64,000 nt of DNA, from positions 1,995,001-2,059,000 of the forward strand of contig NZ_CP115543.1 in the NCBI RefSeq assembly GCF_031834615.1, written 5' to 3'. Shown here one piece after another: positions 1 through 9,203 of the stretch. Source of the stretch: Stenotrophomonas aracearum. Lineage in GTDB: Bacteria; Pseudomonadota; Gammaproteobacteria; Xanthomonadales; Xanthomonadaceae. Numbering within the stretch: the stretch's first letter is position 1; every line of letters begins with the position of its first letter. The translations under genes and the position numbers were made by a program. Under the pieces are notes generated by a model. The model saw nothing but the letters and a program-made list of their open reading frames with translations, was not told the origin of the DNA and searched no databases.

Positions 1-376
1 CCACGGCCACCGTGCGGCCATTCTCGAGCTGTACGGTGATCTCAACGCCATTGCGCGCATTGCGCGACAGCGCATTGCCGGCGGCGCCACCTGCTGCGGC
101 GCCGGCGATCGCACCGACCGCGTTGGCACGGCTGCCGCCGCCGATGGTGCTGCCGGCCACGCCACCAATGGCCGCGCCGACCAGGGTGGGCACGCCGCGC
201 GAGTCGTTCTGGATCTGCACGCCACGGATCGACTGGATGGTGCCCATCTGTACGTCCTGGGCACGGCCTACTTCAGACCGGTTGAAGGTGCTGGGCGTGG
301 TGTGGGTGGCGCAGCCTGCCATGAACAGGGCAGACGCCAGCAGCGCCGTGGCAACGCCTGCATGAGGAAGTTTCAT
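1..376 (-). CDS. Glycine-zipper outer-membrane lipoprotein (SlyB-like), 3' end cut off
   Basis: Reading leftward from the ATG at 376, the protein starts MKLPHAGVATALLASALFMA and has a lipobox ending in GC, so it is probably an outer-membrane lipoprotein. A Gly/Ala-rich stretch (TLVGAAIGGVAGSTIGGGS, then AVGAIAGAAAGGAAGNAL) at about residues 57-95 matches the glycine-zipper 2TM domain of SlyB/Pcp-type lipoproteins, which pack into the envelope. The C-terminal domain begins (VEITVQLENGRTVAV) and leaves the window at base 1, so the gene is partial. It diverges from arcA. Family assignment is good; the specific role is unknown. Confidence 0.8.
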   Translation of the reverse strand, partial: MKLPHAGVATALLASALFMAGCATHTTPSTFNRSEVGRAQDVQMGTIQSIRGVQIQNDSRGVPTLVGAAIGGVAGSTIGGGSRANAVGAIAGAAAGGAAGNALSRNARNGVEITVQLENGRTVAV

Positions 377-687
377 TGTGTGTCTCCATCGAGTGAATGC
401 GCGGAACACGGAAGGAATGTCGCCGTCCCTGTGCGTGATTCGGGTCCTTGCAGCAGCGATTAACTACCTGCGGGGTAATGCGGATGTGAAGACGCTGCAA
501 ACGCCTAGCGCGGCAACAGATCCTCGATTTACAGCGGTTTTGCAGCACTGTCCGAAAACCGACGTTCACCTGCGCATTACCTTTTCAGGGCTACTTCTTC
601 ACGCACGCTCACTGCATCCAACGGCCGACCGCGACGGCACGCGGGGCCACGTCTTCCCCACGTTCCGTGATCGAGAGAGGTCCGCAC
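377..687. other. Divergent intergenic region between the lipoprotein gene and arcA
   Basis: This 311-bp gap separates two divergently transcribed genes and must hold both promoters. I see an arcA ribosome-binding site (GAGAGAGG at 673-680). I recognise no convincing coding sequence, structured RNA or operator. The open frames crossing it are antisense or out-of-frame extensions of arcA and the lipoprotein. Confidence 0.5.
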
Positions 688-1938
688 ATGTCCACTGCAC
701 CGGTGTATGGCGTTCATTCCGAAGTTGGCGTCCTCAGGAAGGTGATGGTCTGTTCCCCGGGCATGGCGCACAGCCGCCTGACCCCGCGCAACAAGGACGA
801 CCTGCTGTTCGACGATGTGATCTGGGTCGACAACGCAAAACGCGACCACTTCGATTTCATGTCCAAGATGCGCGCCCGTGGCGTGGACGTCGTGGAGATG
901 CATGACCTGCTCACCGAGACGCTGGAGATCGACGAGGCGCGCAACTGGATCCTGGACCACCAGATCAACGCCAACGAAGTAGGCGTGGAGTTCATGGCCG
1001 AGGTGCGCGCCTACCTGCAGGGCATGCCGGCGCGGCAGCTGGCCGAAACCCTGATCGGCGGCCTGAGCGTGCTCGACCTGCCGGACGACTTCGCCGGCCC
1101 GACCCTGCAGAAGGTGCGCGAGGTGCCCGACCTGGTCGGCTACCTGCTGCCGCCGCTGCCCAATACCCTGTACACCCGCGACACCACCTGCTGGATCTAC
1201 CAGGGGGTGACCCTGAATCCGCTGTACTGGCCCGCGCGGCATGAGGAGACCATCCTCACCACGGCGATCTACAAGTTCCATCCCGATTTCACCAAGGCCG
1301 ACTTCCCGATCTGGTTCGGCGACCCGACCGTGGACTATGGCAACGCCACGCTGGAAGGCGGCGACGTACTGATTCCGGGCAATGGCATCGTGCTGGTGGG
1401 CATGAGCGAGCGCTCCTCGCGCACCGCGATCACCCAGCTGGCGCAGTCGCTGTTCAAGAACGGTGCGGCCACGCGGGTGATCGTGGCGGTGATGCCGAAG
1501 CTGCGTTCGGCCATGCACCTGGATACGGTGTTCACCTTCGCCGACCGCGACGTGGTGACCGTGTTCCCGGGCATCGTCGATCAGATCCGCACGGTCTCGC
1601 TGTATCCCAGCGACAAGGACCCGGGTTTCGAGATCGTGTTCGAAACCAAGCACTTCAACGACGTGGTCGCCGAGGCGCTGGGCTTCAAGAAGCTGCGCAT
1701 CGTCGAATCCGGCGGCGACCGCTATGCGGCCGAACGCTCGCAGTGGGACAGCGGCAACAACCTGGTGGCGATGGCGCCGGGCGTGGTGGTGGCCTACGAC
1801 CGCAGCACCCAGACCAACACCGACCTGCGCAAGCAGGGCATTGAAGTGATCAGCATCGTCGGCGCGGAACTGGGGCGTGGGCGTGGCGGTGGTCACTGCA
1901 TGACGTGTCCGCTGATCCGGGACGCGGTGACGTTCTAG
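688..1938 (+). CDS. arcA: Arginine deiminase
   Basis: Hydrolyses L-arginine to citrulline and ammonia in the cytoplasm, the first step of the arginine deiminase pathway. The 416-residue length is normal. Family catalytic motifs are in order: TRDTTCW, LEGGDVL, MHLDTVF with the catalytic His and Asp, and the nucleophile Cys near residue 404 in GGGHCMTCP. The ATG at 688 is chosen because GAGAGAGG lies 7 nt upstream; a longer reading from 667 adds only MIERGPH. No arcB, arcC or arcD follows; an RND efflux operon begins 22 bp downstream, so arcA may be its first gene. Identity is very secure, the operon link is inferred. Confidence 0.95.
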   Translation: MSTAPVYGVHSEVGVLRKVMVCSPGMAHSRLTPRNKDDLLFDDVIWVDNAKRDHFDFMSKMRARGVDVVEMHDLLTETLEIDEARNWILDHQINANEVGVEFMAEVRAYLQGMPARQLAETLIGGLSVLDLPDDFAGPTLQKVREVPDLVGYLLPPLPNTLYTRDTTCWIYQGVTLNPLYWPARHEETILTTAIYKFHPDFTKADFPIWFGDPTVDYGNATLEGGDVLIPGNGIVLVGMSERSSRTAITQLAQSLFKNGAATRVIVAVMPKLRSAMHLDTVFTFADRDVVTVFPGIVDQIRTVSLYPSDKDPGFEIVFETKHFNDVVAEALGFKKLRIVESGGDRYAAERSQWDSGNNLVAMAPGVVVAYDRSTQTNTDLRKQGIEVISIVGAELGRGRGGGHCMTCPLIRDAVTF

Positions 1939-1960
1939 TCTTTAAACGGAGGCCGGAAGG

Positions 1961-3121
1961 ATGCGATTCCCAGGGTGGATGGCGCGTGCATCGGTACTGG
2001 CGGCGGTTGCGCTGGGAATGGCGGCGTGCGGGCGGGGCGGTGGGCCGGGCGGTGAACGGCCCCCGACCCTGGTCGCGGTGGAAGTGGTGAAGGCACAGAG
2101 CGTGCCCAACATGGTGGAACTGCCGGGGCGGGTGGAAGCCAGCCGCTCGGCCGAGGTGCGGGCGCGCGCCGATGGCATCGTCGAGCGCCAGCTGTACGTG
2201 GACGGCACCGAGGTCGAGGCCAACGCCCCACTGTTCCAGATCGACCCGCGCGACCTGCAGGCACGGGTGCAGCAGGCCCGCGCCTCACTGGCCTCGGCCC
2301 GCGCGGCCAAGGCGCAGACCTCCTCGTTGCGCGCACGCCTGTCCACGCTGGTACAGCGCAAGGCGGTGAGCGTGCAGGAGTACGAATCGGCGCAGGCCTC
2401 GTTCCGCCAGGCCGATGCAGCGCTGATGGAAGCACAGGCCGCGGTGGACCGCGCCCAGTTGCAGCTGGACCATGCCACCGTGCGCGCGCCGATCAAGGGC
2501 CGCACCGGGCGCGCCCAGGTCAGTGAAGGCGCGCTGGTCAGTGCGGCGGCGGCCACGCTGATGACCCGGATCGACCAGGTCGACCCGGCGTTCGTGATCT
2601 TCAATCCGTCCAACATTTCGATGAACGAACTGCAGCGCGGCGTGGCCGACGGCCGTATCGACGTGGGCGACAACAAGCAGGTCAAGGTCACCATCCTGCT
2701 CGACGGTGGCGAACGCCTGCCGACCCAGGGCGTGGTGGATTTCAGCGAAACCGCGATCGACCCCGCCACCGGCAGCCGCACCCTGCGTGCACGCTTCCCC
2801 AATCCGGAAGGCCGGCTGCTGCCGGGGCAGTTCGTGCGCGGCATCCTGCAGATGGGCAGCATCCGCAACGGCACCAGCCTGCCGGAGCGCGCGATCCAGG
2901 TCGGCGAAGACGAGGCCAGCGTGATGCTGGTCAACGATGAGAACGTGGCGGTACGCCGTGCGGTGACGCTCGCCGGGCAGGCCGATGGCCGCTGGGTGGT
3001 GCAGAGTGGCCTGACCCCCGGTGACCGGGTGATCGTGGACGGCTGGCACAAGATCCAGCCGGGGCAGCCGGTATCCATCCAGTCCGAGCCGATTCCCAAG
3101 GCGAAGGCCAAGGCTCCATGA
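1961..3121 (+). CDS. RND efflux periplasmic adaptor lipoprotein (HlyD/AcrA family)
   Basis: Periplasmic adaptor linking an inner-membrane RND pump to an outer-membrane factor. The N-terminus is a lipoprotein signal with a lipobox ending MAACG. The order is standard: biotinyl-lipoyl-like domain (VEASRSAEVRARADGIVER), alpha-helical hairpin at about residues 85-160 (Ala/Gln/Arg-rich), second lipoyl half (ATVRAPIKGRTGRA), then beta-barrel and membrane-proximal domains. Length (386 residues) is typical of AcrA/MexA/Sme adaptors. GGAGG lies 8 nt before the ATG. The stop overlaps the pump start (ATGA), implying translational coupling. It resembles the Sme adaptors of Stenotrophomonas, but I cannot say which one. 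Confidence 0.92.
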   Translation: MRFPGWMARASVLAAVALGMAACGRGGGPGGERPPTLVAVEVVKAQSVPNMVELPGRVEASRSAEVRARADGIVERQLYVDGTEVEANAPLFQIDPRDLQARVQQARASLASARAAKAQTSSLRARLSTLVQRKAVSVQEYESAQASFRQADAALMEAQAAVDRAQLQLDHATVRAPIKGRTGRAQVSEGALVSAAAATLMTRIDQVDPAFVIFNPSNISMNELQRGVADGRIDVGDNKQVKVTILLDGGERLPTQGVVDFSETAIDPATGSRTLRARFPNPEGRLLPGQFVRGILQMGSIRNGTSLPERAIQVGEDEASVMLVNDENVAVRRAVTLAGQADGRWVVQSGLTPGDRVIVDGWHKIQPGQPVSIQSEPIPKAKAKAP

Positions 3122-6100
3122 GCGGTTATTTCGTCTACCGCCCGGTCCTGGCGTGGGTCATCGCGCTGTTCGCGATCCTGTTCGGCGGCATCGCGCTCAG
3201 CACCTTGCCGGTGGAACAGTACCCGGACGTGGCACCGCCCAGCCTGAGCATTTCGGCCACCTTCGTCGGCGCCGACGCGCAGACCATTGATCGCACCGTG
3301 ACCTCGGTGATCGAGAACGAGCTGAGCGGCGTGGACGATTTCCTGTTCATGACCTCGACCAGCCGCGCCAATGGAACCGCGCAGATCCGGGTCACGTTCC
3401 GCAGCGGCACCGACCTGGACATCGCCCGTTCGCAGGTGCAGGACCGCCTGGCCCGGGTCGAGCCGCGCCTGCCCGACGAAGTGCGGCAGATGGGCGTGCG
3501 CGTGACCCAGGCCAGCAACGGCTTCCTGATGCTGGTCTCGCTGCAGTCGGACAAGGGCCGCTATTCGGCGCTGGAGCTGGGCGACTACGCCAACAGCAAC
3601 GTCGCCGACGAGCTGCGCCGCGTGCATGGCGTGGGCGATGTGACCCTGTTCGGCTCCAGTTACGCGATGCGGATCTGGCTGGACCGCGAGAAGCTGGTCA
3701 GCTATGGCATCTCACCCGGTGAGGTGATGGCGGCCGTGCGCGAGCAGAATGCGCAGACCGCCGGCGGCGGCCTGGGCCTGCAGCCGACCACCCCTTCGAC
3801 CGAGACCACTGCGCAGATCGTGATGCGGGGGCGTTTCAGCACCCCGGAACAGTTCCGCCAGGTCATCATCCGCGCCACGCCCGGCGCGGCCACGGTGCGG
3901 CTTGGTGACGTGGCGCGGGTGGAACTGGGCAACGACAACTACGCCTTCAACCTGCGCTTGAACGGGCAGGAAAACGCCGGCCTGGCGGTGTCGCTCGCCA
4001 CTGGCGCCAATGCACTGTCCACCGCCACGGCGGTGCGCCAGCGCATGCAGGAGCTGGAATCCAGCTTCCCGGACGGCATGCAGTGGAGCACCCCGTTCGA
4101 CACCACGCCCTTCATCGTCGAGTCGGTCAACGGCGTGGCGATGACCATGCTGCAGTCGCTGGTGCTGGTCTCCATCGTGGTGCTGCTGTTCCTGCAGAGC
4201 TGGCGTGCGGTGTTCCTGCCGACCATCGTGGTGCCGGTGTCGCTGCTCGGCGCCTGCCTGGGCCTGCTGGCCTTCGGGGTCTCGATCAACCTGCTGTCGC
4301 TGTTTGCGATGGTGGTGGCGATCGGCATCCTCAACGACGACGCCATCGTGATCGTGGAAAGCGTCGAGCGGATCATGCGCGAGGAGGACCTGCCGCCACG
4401 CGAGGCGACCGCCAAGGCGATGGGCCAGCTCTCCGGCGCGATCATCGCCACCACGCTGGTGCTGCTGGCGGTGTTCATTCCGATGGGATTTTTTCCCGGC
4501 TCGGCGGGCGGCATCTACCGCCAGTTCGCGGTCACGCTCAGCGTCTCGCTGGTGGTTTCGACCATCCTGTCGCTGACCCTGGCGCCGGCGATCTGCGGCG
4601 CGATGCTGCGTCCGGCCAGGGAGCAGGAGGGCAAGGGCGGCCCCGCGCGGCGGCTGTTCACTGCGATCAACACCGGGCTGGACCGCAGCAGCCGTCGCTA
4701 TGCCGGCTGGGTGGGCAGCATGCTGGTACGGCCGTGGCTGTGGATCGGCGTGTTCGCGGTGGTGACCCTGCTCACCGGGCTGTTGTATGCGCGATTGCCA
4801 GGCGGCTTCCTGCCCACCGAGGACCAGGGTTACATCTTCGTGGCCTACAACGCGGCGCCCGGCGCGACCATGGAGCGCACCCGCGCTGCCGCGGAACAGG
4901 CCGAGGCGATCCTGCGCCAGCAGCCGGAAGTGCGCAACGTGGCCACGGTGATCGGTTTCAGCTTCTTCGGCCAGGGCCAGGCGGTGGGCATGTCGTTCGT
5001 CGACCTGCACCCGTGGGCCGAACGCAGTGGCAGCGACCATAGTGCGATGTCGCTGGCCGCGCGCATGAGTGCGGCGTTCACCCGCATTCCGCAGGCGCAG
5101 GTGTTCGCGCTCAATCCGCCGGCCATCCAGTCGCTGGGCAATGCCTCCGGCTTCAGCATGAAGATCGAGGACCGCAGCGGTGTGGGCGGGCAAGGCCTGA
5201 GCGCTGCGGCCATGGGCATCACCGCCCGTGCTGCCGCCAGCGACCGGCTCACCGGCGTGCGCCCGGAAGGCATGCCGCGCGCGCCCCAGCTGTTTGTCGA
5301 CATCGACCGCACCCAGGCACGAGCGCTGGGCGTGCAACTCTCCCAGGTAAACCAGGCGCTGGGCATCATGTTCGGCTCGGCTTACGTGAATGATTTTGTG
5401 CGTCAGGGCAACGTGCTGCGGGTGTTCATCCAGGGCGATGCGGAGCAGCGGATGCGCGCCGAGGATGTCTCCGATCTGCGCGTGATCGGCAACAACGGGC
5501 AATCGGTCCCGTTCTCCGCCTTCGCCACCACCCGCTGGACGGTGGGCGAGCAGCAGGTGGAGCGTTACAACGGCTTCCTCTCGGCCACGGTCTCGGGGCA
5601 GGGCGCGCCCGGCGTGTCCAGCGGCGCGGCGCTGGTGGAGATGGAGCGCATCGCAGACGACGTGCTGCCACCCGGCATGCGCCACGAATGGACCGGCACC
5701 GCACGCGAAGAACGCGAGGCCTCGGGCCAGGTCGGCATGCTGCTGGGCCTGGCCTTCATCGTGGCCTTCCTGCTGCTGGCCGCGCTGTATGAGAGCTGGG
5801 TGACCCCGGTGATCGTGCTGCTGGTGGTGCCGCTGGGCATCCTGGGCGCCGTGGTGTTCACTGCGGCACGCGGCATGTCTGCCGATGTGTACTTCACGGT
5901 GGGCCTGGTGACCATCATCGGCCTGGCCGCGAAGAACGCGATCCTGATCGTGCAGTTCGGCCTGGACGAAGAAGCGCGCGGCGTGCCGGTACGCGATGCG
6001 ATCCTGCAGGCTGCGCAGCAGCGCCTGCGTCCGATCCTGATGACCAGCCTGACCTTCGTCGTCGGCATGGTGCCGCTGGTGATCGCCACCGGGGCCGGTG

Positions 6101-6273
6101 CGGCCAGCCGCCAGGCGGTGGGTACCGGCGTGCTCGGCAGCATGCTCAGCGCCACGGTGTTCGGCATCTTCTTTACCCCGTTGTTCTATTACGTGTTGCG
6201 CCGGCGTGCGCGGGCTAAGCAGGTGGACCCGGCGACCGCCGACCCGGTGAAGCGCGAGGGTGACCATGCATAA
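3118..6273 (+). CDS. HAE1-family RND multidrug efflux transporter
   Basis: Proton-driven inner-membrane pump for hydrophobic or amphiphilic drugs, with the neighbouring adaptor and outer-membrane factor. The 1051-residue length is typical of AcrB/MexB/SmeE. It starts with the usual FxxRPxxAWVIAL and EQYPDVAPP signatures. The TM4 proton-relay pair is present near residues 406-407 in ILNDDAIVIVE; most homologues read VDDA, so Asn replaces the preceding Val while both aspartates remain. TM6 shows PMGFFPGSAGGIYRQF, and the C-terminal half repeats the fold (GLAAKNAILIVQF with its conserved Lys). The substrate cannot be read from sequence. Confidence 0.95.
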   Translation: MSGYFVYRPVLAWVIALFAILFGGIALSTLPVEQYPDVAPPSLSISATFVGADAQTIDRTVTSVIENELSGVDDFLFMTSTSRANGTAQIRVTFRSGTDLDIARSQVQDRLARVEPRLPDEVRQMGVRVTQASNGFLMLVSLQSDKGRYSALELGDYANSNVADELRRVHGVGDVTLFGSSYAMRIWLDREKLVSYGISPGEVMAAVREQNAQTAGGGLGLQPTTPSTETTAQIVMRGRFSTPEQFRQVIIRATPGAATVRLGDVARVELGNDNYAFNLRLNGQENAGLAVSLATGANALSTATAVRQRMQELESSFPDGMQWSTPFDTTPFIVESVNGVAMTMLQSLVLVSIVVLLFLQSWRAVFLPTIVVPVSLLGACLGLLAFGVSINLLSLFAMVVAIGILNDDAIVIVESVERIMREEDLPPREATAKAMGQLSGAIIATTLVLLAVFIPMGFFPGSAGGIYRQFAVTLSVSLVVSTILSLTLAPAICGAMLRPAREQEGKGGPARRLFTAINTGLDRSSRRYAGWVGSMLVRPWLWIGVFAVVTLLTGLLYARLPGGFLPTEDQGYIFVAYNAAPGATMERTRAAAEQAEAILRQQPEVRNVATVIGFSFFGQGQAVGMSFVDLHPWAERSGSDHSAMSLAARMSAAFTRIPQAQVFALNPPAIQSLGNASGFSMKIEDRSGVGGQGLSAAAMGITARAAASDRLTGVRPEGMPRAPQLFVDIDRTQARALGVQLSQVNQALGIMFGSAYVNDFVRQGNVLRVFIQGDAEQRMRAEDVSDLRVIGNNGQSVPFSAFATTRWTVGEQQVERYNGFLSATVSGQGAPGVSSGAALVEMERIADDVLPPGMRHEWTGTAREEREASGQVGMLLGLAFIVAFLLLAALYESWVTPVIVLLVVPLGILGAVVFTAARGMSADVYFTVGLVTIIGLAAKNAILIVQFGLDEEARGVPVRDAILQAAQQRLRPILMTSLTFVVGMVPLVIATGAGAASRQAVGTGVLGSMLSATVFGIFFTPLFYYVLRRRARAKQVDPATADPVKREGDHA

Positions 6274-7684
6274 GCGCATGCTCGGGCGGGCAGGGGTGGC
6301 GCTGCTGGCGTGCCAGCTGTGCGCGTGCAACCTGGCGCCCACTTATGAGCGCCCCGATGCACCGGTTCCCGCCACGTTCCCGCCTACGGCTGCCGACGGT
6401 CGCGCCGCGCCGTCGATTCCGTGGCAGACCTATTTCCACGATCCGGTATTGCGCGACCTGATCGGCCAATCGTTGGCCTACAACCGCGACCTGGCCGGTG
6501 CGGCCGCCCGCATCGAACAGGCGCGCGCCCAGTTCCGGATCCAGCGCAGCCAGCGCCTGCCCGGGCTGGATGCCAGCGCATCGGGCCAGCGCCAGCGCGG
6601 GCCGTTGAGCCCGGCCGACAACGCGCCACGGGTCACGCTGGAAAGTTACGGCGTGCAGGTGGGCATTCCCTCGTACGAACTCGACTTCTGGGGCCGCGTG
6701 GCCAACCTCAGCGAGGTCGCGCGGCGGCAGTACCTGGCCACGGTGGAAGCGCGAAACACCGCCGAGCTCTCGCTGGTGGCGAACGTGGCCGCGAGCTACT
6801 ACGCGGTGCGGGCCAGCCAGGAGGGCATCGTGCTGGCCGAGCGGTCGCTGACCAGCCGCAACGAAACCCTGGAACTGGCGCAGCTGCGCATGGATGCCGG
6901 GCTGACCTCGTCGATCGACTTCAACCAGTCCTATGCGCTGGTTACCCAGACCGAGCTGCAGCTGGCGCAGCTGCGTCGTACCCAGGGCCAGGCGCTGCAG
7001 CTGCTGCAGTTCCTGGTCGGCACTCCATTGCCGGCGACCCTGCCGGCCGGGCTGCCGCTCGACCCCGACGCGCAGTTGACCCGGCTCGACCCGGGTCTGC
7101 CCTCGGCGTTGCTGGAAGCGCGCCCGGACGTCCGACTGGCCGAGCACCAGCTGCGCGCGGCCAACGCCAACATCGGCGTGGCACGGGCGCTGTACTTCCC
7201 GATCATCGCCCTGACCGGCGCGGGTGGGTATGCGTCCACCGAACTGTCCGGCCTAGTTTCGGACAGCAACCGGGTCTGGTCATTCGGCGCGGGCGCAGTG
7301 CTCCCGCTGCTCGACTGGGGCGCCCGCCGCGCGCGCGTGGATGCGGCCAACGCCGGGCGCGACGAACGCGAAGTGGCCTACCAGTCCACCGTGCAGAACG
7401 CTTTCCGTGAGGTCGCCAGTGGACTGGTCGCGGCCGAACAGAACGACCTGCAGATCGCCGCGCAGGTGCGTGCCGTGGAAGTGCAGCAGGCGCTGGTGGT
7501 GACCGCGCACGATCGCTACGACGTGGGCCTCACGCCTTACCTGGAAGTCCTCGACGCCGAGCGCAACCACTTCGCCGCCGAACAGAACCTGCTGCAGCTG
7601 CGCGCCGCCGCCCTGCAGGACGCGGTCAATCTGTACGCCGCACTCGGTGGCGGCCAGGACCTGCGGGAGCGACCCGTCGACTGA
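6266..7684 (+). CDS. RND efflux outer-membrane factor, NodT/OprM-type lipoprotein
   Basis: TolC-like trimeric channel that completes the tripartite efflux system. The ATG at 6266 overlaps the pump's 3' end by 8 bp and is preceded by GCGAGGG; a GTG at 6260 in the same frame is a less likely start. It has a lipoprotein signal (LLACQLCACNLAPTYERP) and the duplicated OEP fold, with VQVGIPSYELDFWGRV, the second-repeat marker LLEARPDVRLAEHQLRAANANIGVARALYFP, and LDWGARRARVDAAN. Length (472 residues) is standard. With the two upstream genes it forms a complete adaptor-pump-channel operon. Confidence 0.93.
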   Translation: MHKRMLGRAGVALLACQLCACNLAPTYERPDAPVPATFPPTAADGRAAPSIPWQTYFHDPVLRDLIGQSLAYNRDLAGAAARIEQARAQFRIQRSQRLPGLDASASGQRQRGPLSPADNAPRVTLESYGVQVGIPSYELDFWGRVANLSEVARRQYLATVEARNTAELSLVANVAASYYAVRASQEGIVLAERSLTSRNETLELAQLRMDAGLTSSIDFNQSYALVTQTELQLAQLRRTQGQALQLLQFLVGTPLPATLPAGLPLDPDAQLTRLDPGLPSALLEARPDVRLAEHQLRAANANIGVARALYFPIIALTGAGGYASTELSGLVSDSNRVWSFGAGAVLPLLDWGARRARVDAANAGRDEREVAYQSTVQNAFREVASGLVAAEQNDLQIAAQVRAVEVQQALVVTAHDRYDVGLTPYLEVLDAERNHFAAEQNLLQLRAAALQDAVNLYAALGGGQDLRERPVD

Positions 7685-7731
7685 TCGTGCAGTGCACCCG
7701 TGATCCGCAACTCCAGTGAGGTACATCTTCC

Positions 7732-9195
7732 ATGCGCATTCCCGCCCGATCGCTCTGCCTGGCCGCCGTGCTGCTGCCCGGCGCTGCCGCCGCCCAGACC
7801 CGCGACGCCAGCCAGGACGCGGAGATCCAGCGCCTGCGCCAGACCGTGGAGATGCTGACGTCGCGCATCCAGGCGTTGGAGGCCGGGCAGGCCGGAACGG
7901 CACCGGCGGCAGCTGCGGTTGCCACACCGCCAGCGCCCACCGCGCCACCCGGCACAGCGCCGGTTGCCAGCGTGCCCGCCGCGCCACTGCTTGCCGCCAC
8001 GCCCGAGACGCTCAACGTGCCGGAGTCGCCGCTGCCAACGCGCGACACCTTCGACGAAGACGAGCAGGCCAGCGCCCGTGTCGACAACGAGGTGCCGCCC
8101 GGGGACGAACTGGAGGGCTTCTTCCAGATTCCCGGTACCGGCACGTGGCTGCGTCTGGGCGGGTACGCCAAGCTCGATGCGATGTTCGACAGCGGCGACG
8201 CCGGCGACAGCGATCAGTTCATTACTTCTGAGATCCCGGTTGACGGCGGTCGCGACAGCACGCGCTTCAACATGCACGCACGTCAGACCCGCTTCACCAT
8301 AGAAGGACGGCGCGAAACCGGGGCCGGGCAGCTACGCTTCCTGGTCCAGAACGACTTCTTCGGCTCCGGTGGGAGCTACGGCTATCGCCTGCGCCACGCG
8401 TGGGGCCAGCTCGGCAACACCTACGTGGGTTTTGGCTGGTCGGCCTTCATGGACCTGGACTCCGGCCCGGATACGCTGGATTTCGCCGGTCCGCCGGCCT
8501 CGCCGTCGGCACGGCTGGCCAGCATCCGCCAGTACTTCCCGCTGGGCAACGGCAACCAGATCATTCTCGCCGCCGAACACCGTGCCCCGGAACTTCAGTT
8601 CAATGGCGTAACCCAGCGTTCGCGGACCGCCGCACCCAACCTGGTGCTGGCCGCGCGACATGAAGCGGGGTGGGGCAGCCTGCAGGCATCGGGCCTGCTG
8701 CGCTACCTGGCGTACGACTCGGCCAAGGTCAGCAACGAAGGCAGCGACAGCGCCACCGCCGGCGGCCTGGCCCTGAGCGGTACCTGGGGAGGCGGCGACC
8801 GGGGCGACTACGTGGTGTTCGGTGCGGTCGGCGGCGAAGGCATCGCCGCGTTCCTCGGCGACCTCGGCGGTTTGAACCTGGATGGCATCGTCGACCCGCA
8901 GGGCGACCTGAAGCTGCTGCAGCAGTACGGCGGCTGGGTCGGTTACACGCACCACTGGTCGCAGCGCTGGCGGTCGACACTCACCTACAGCCGTCTGTAC
9001 CTGGAACGCGAAGACCTGCTCGATCCGAGCGTTTTCCGGCGCAGCGACTATGCCGCCGCCAACGTCGTCTGGCAGCCGGCGCCGAGCTGGAGCTGGGGCG
9101 CCGAACTGCTGTACGGCAAGCTGCAGGAGCAGAGCGGTGAAAGTGGCGACGTGTTCCGTCTGCAGACCGCGCTGAAGTACGACTTCGTGAAGTAG
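7732..9195 (+). CDS. DcaP-like trimeric outer-membrane porin
   Basis: Predicted outer-membrane channel. The 487-residue precursor has a signal peptide ending AAAAQ, a short heptad-like coiled coil (about residues 24-48, IQRLRQTVEMLTSRIQALE), an Ala/Pro-rich linker, and then a beta-barrel starting EGFFQIPGTGTWLRLGGYAK. The GTxTWLRxGGYxKxD opening, the FxMHARQTRF element and GYRLRHAWGQ are characteristic of the DcaP family, whose Acinetobacter member takes up negatively charged solutes. It starts 47 bp after the outer-membrane factor and ends 8 bp before the next barrel gene, so it is probably co-transcribed with the efflux operon. Confidence 0.85.
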   Translation: MRIPARSLCLAAVLLPGAAAAQTRDASQDAEIQRLRQTVEMLTSRIQALEAGQAGTAPAAAAVATPPAPTAPPGTAPVASVPAAPLLAATPETLNVPESPLPTRDTFDEDEQASARVDNEVPPGDELEGFFQIPGTGTWLRLGGYAKLDAMFDSGDAGDSDQFITSEIPVDGGRDSTRFNMHARQTRFTIEGRRETGAGQLRFLVQNDFFGSGGSYGYRLRHAWGQLGNTYVGFGWSAFMDLDSGPDTLDFAGPPASPSARLASIRQYFPLGNGNQIILAAEHRAPELQFNGVTQRSRTAAPNLVLAARHEAGWGSLQASGLLRYLAYDSAKVSNEGSDSATAGGLALSGTWGGGDRGDYVVFGAVGGEGIAAFLGDLGGLNLDGIVDPQGDLKLLQQYGGWVGYTHHWSQRWRSTLTYSRLYLEREDLLDPSVFRRSDYAAANVVWQPAPSWSWGAELLYGKLQEQSGESGDVFRLQTALKYDFVK

Positions 9196-9203
9196 GAGGC
9201 CCC

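Noticed and set aside
3712..6342. 876-codon antisense frame under the RND pump, and similar long frames under arcA, cusA and the epimerase fusion
   Set aside because: High-GC antisense shadows, rich in His/Arg/Gln, with no ribosome-binding site or domain; the opposite strand encodes known families.
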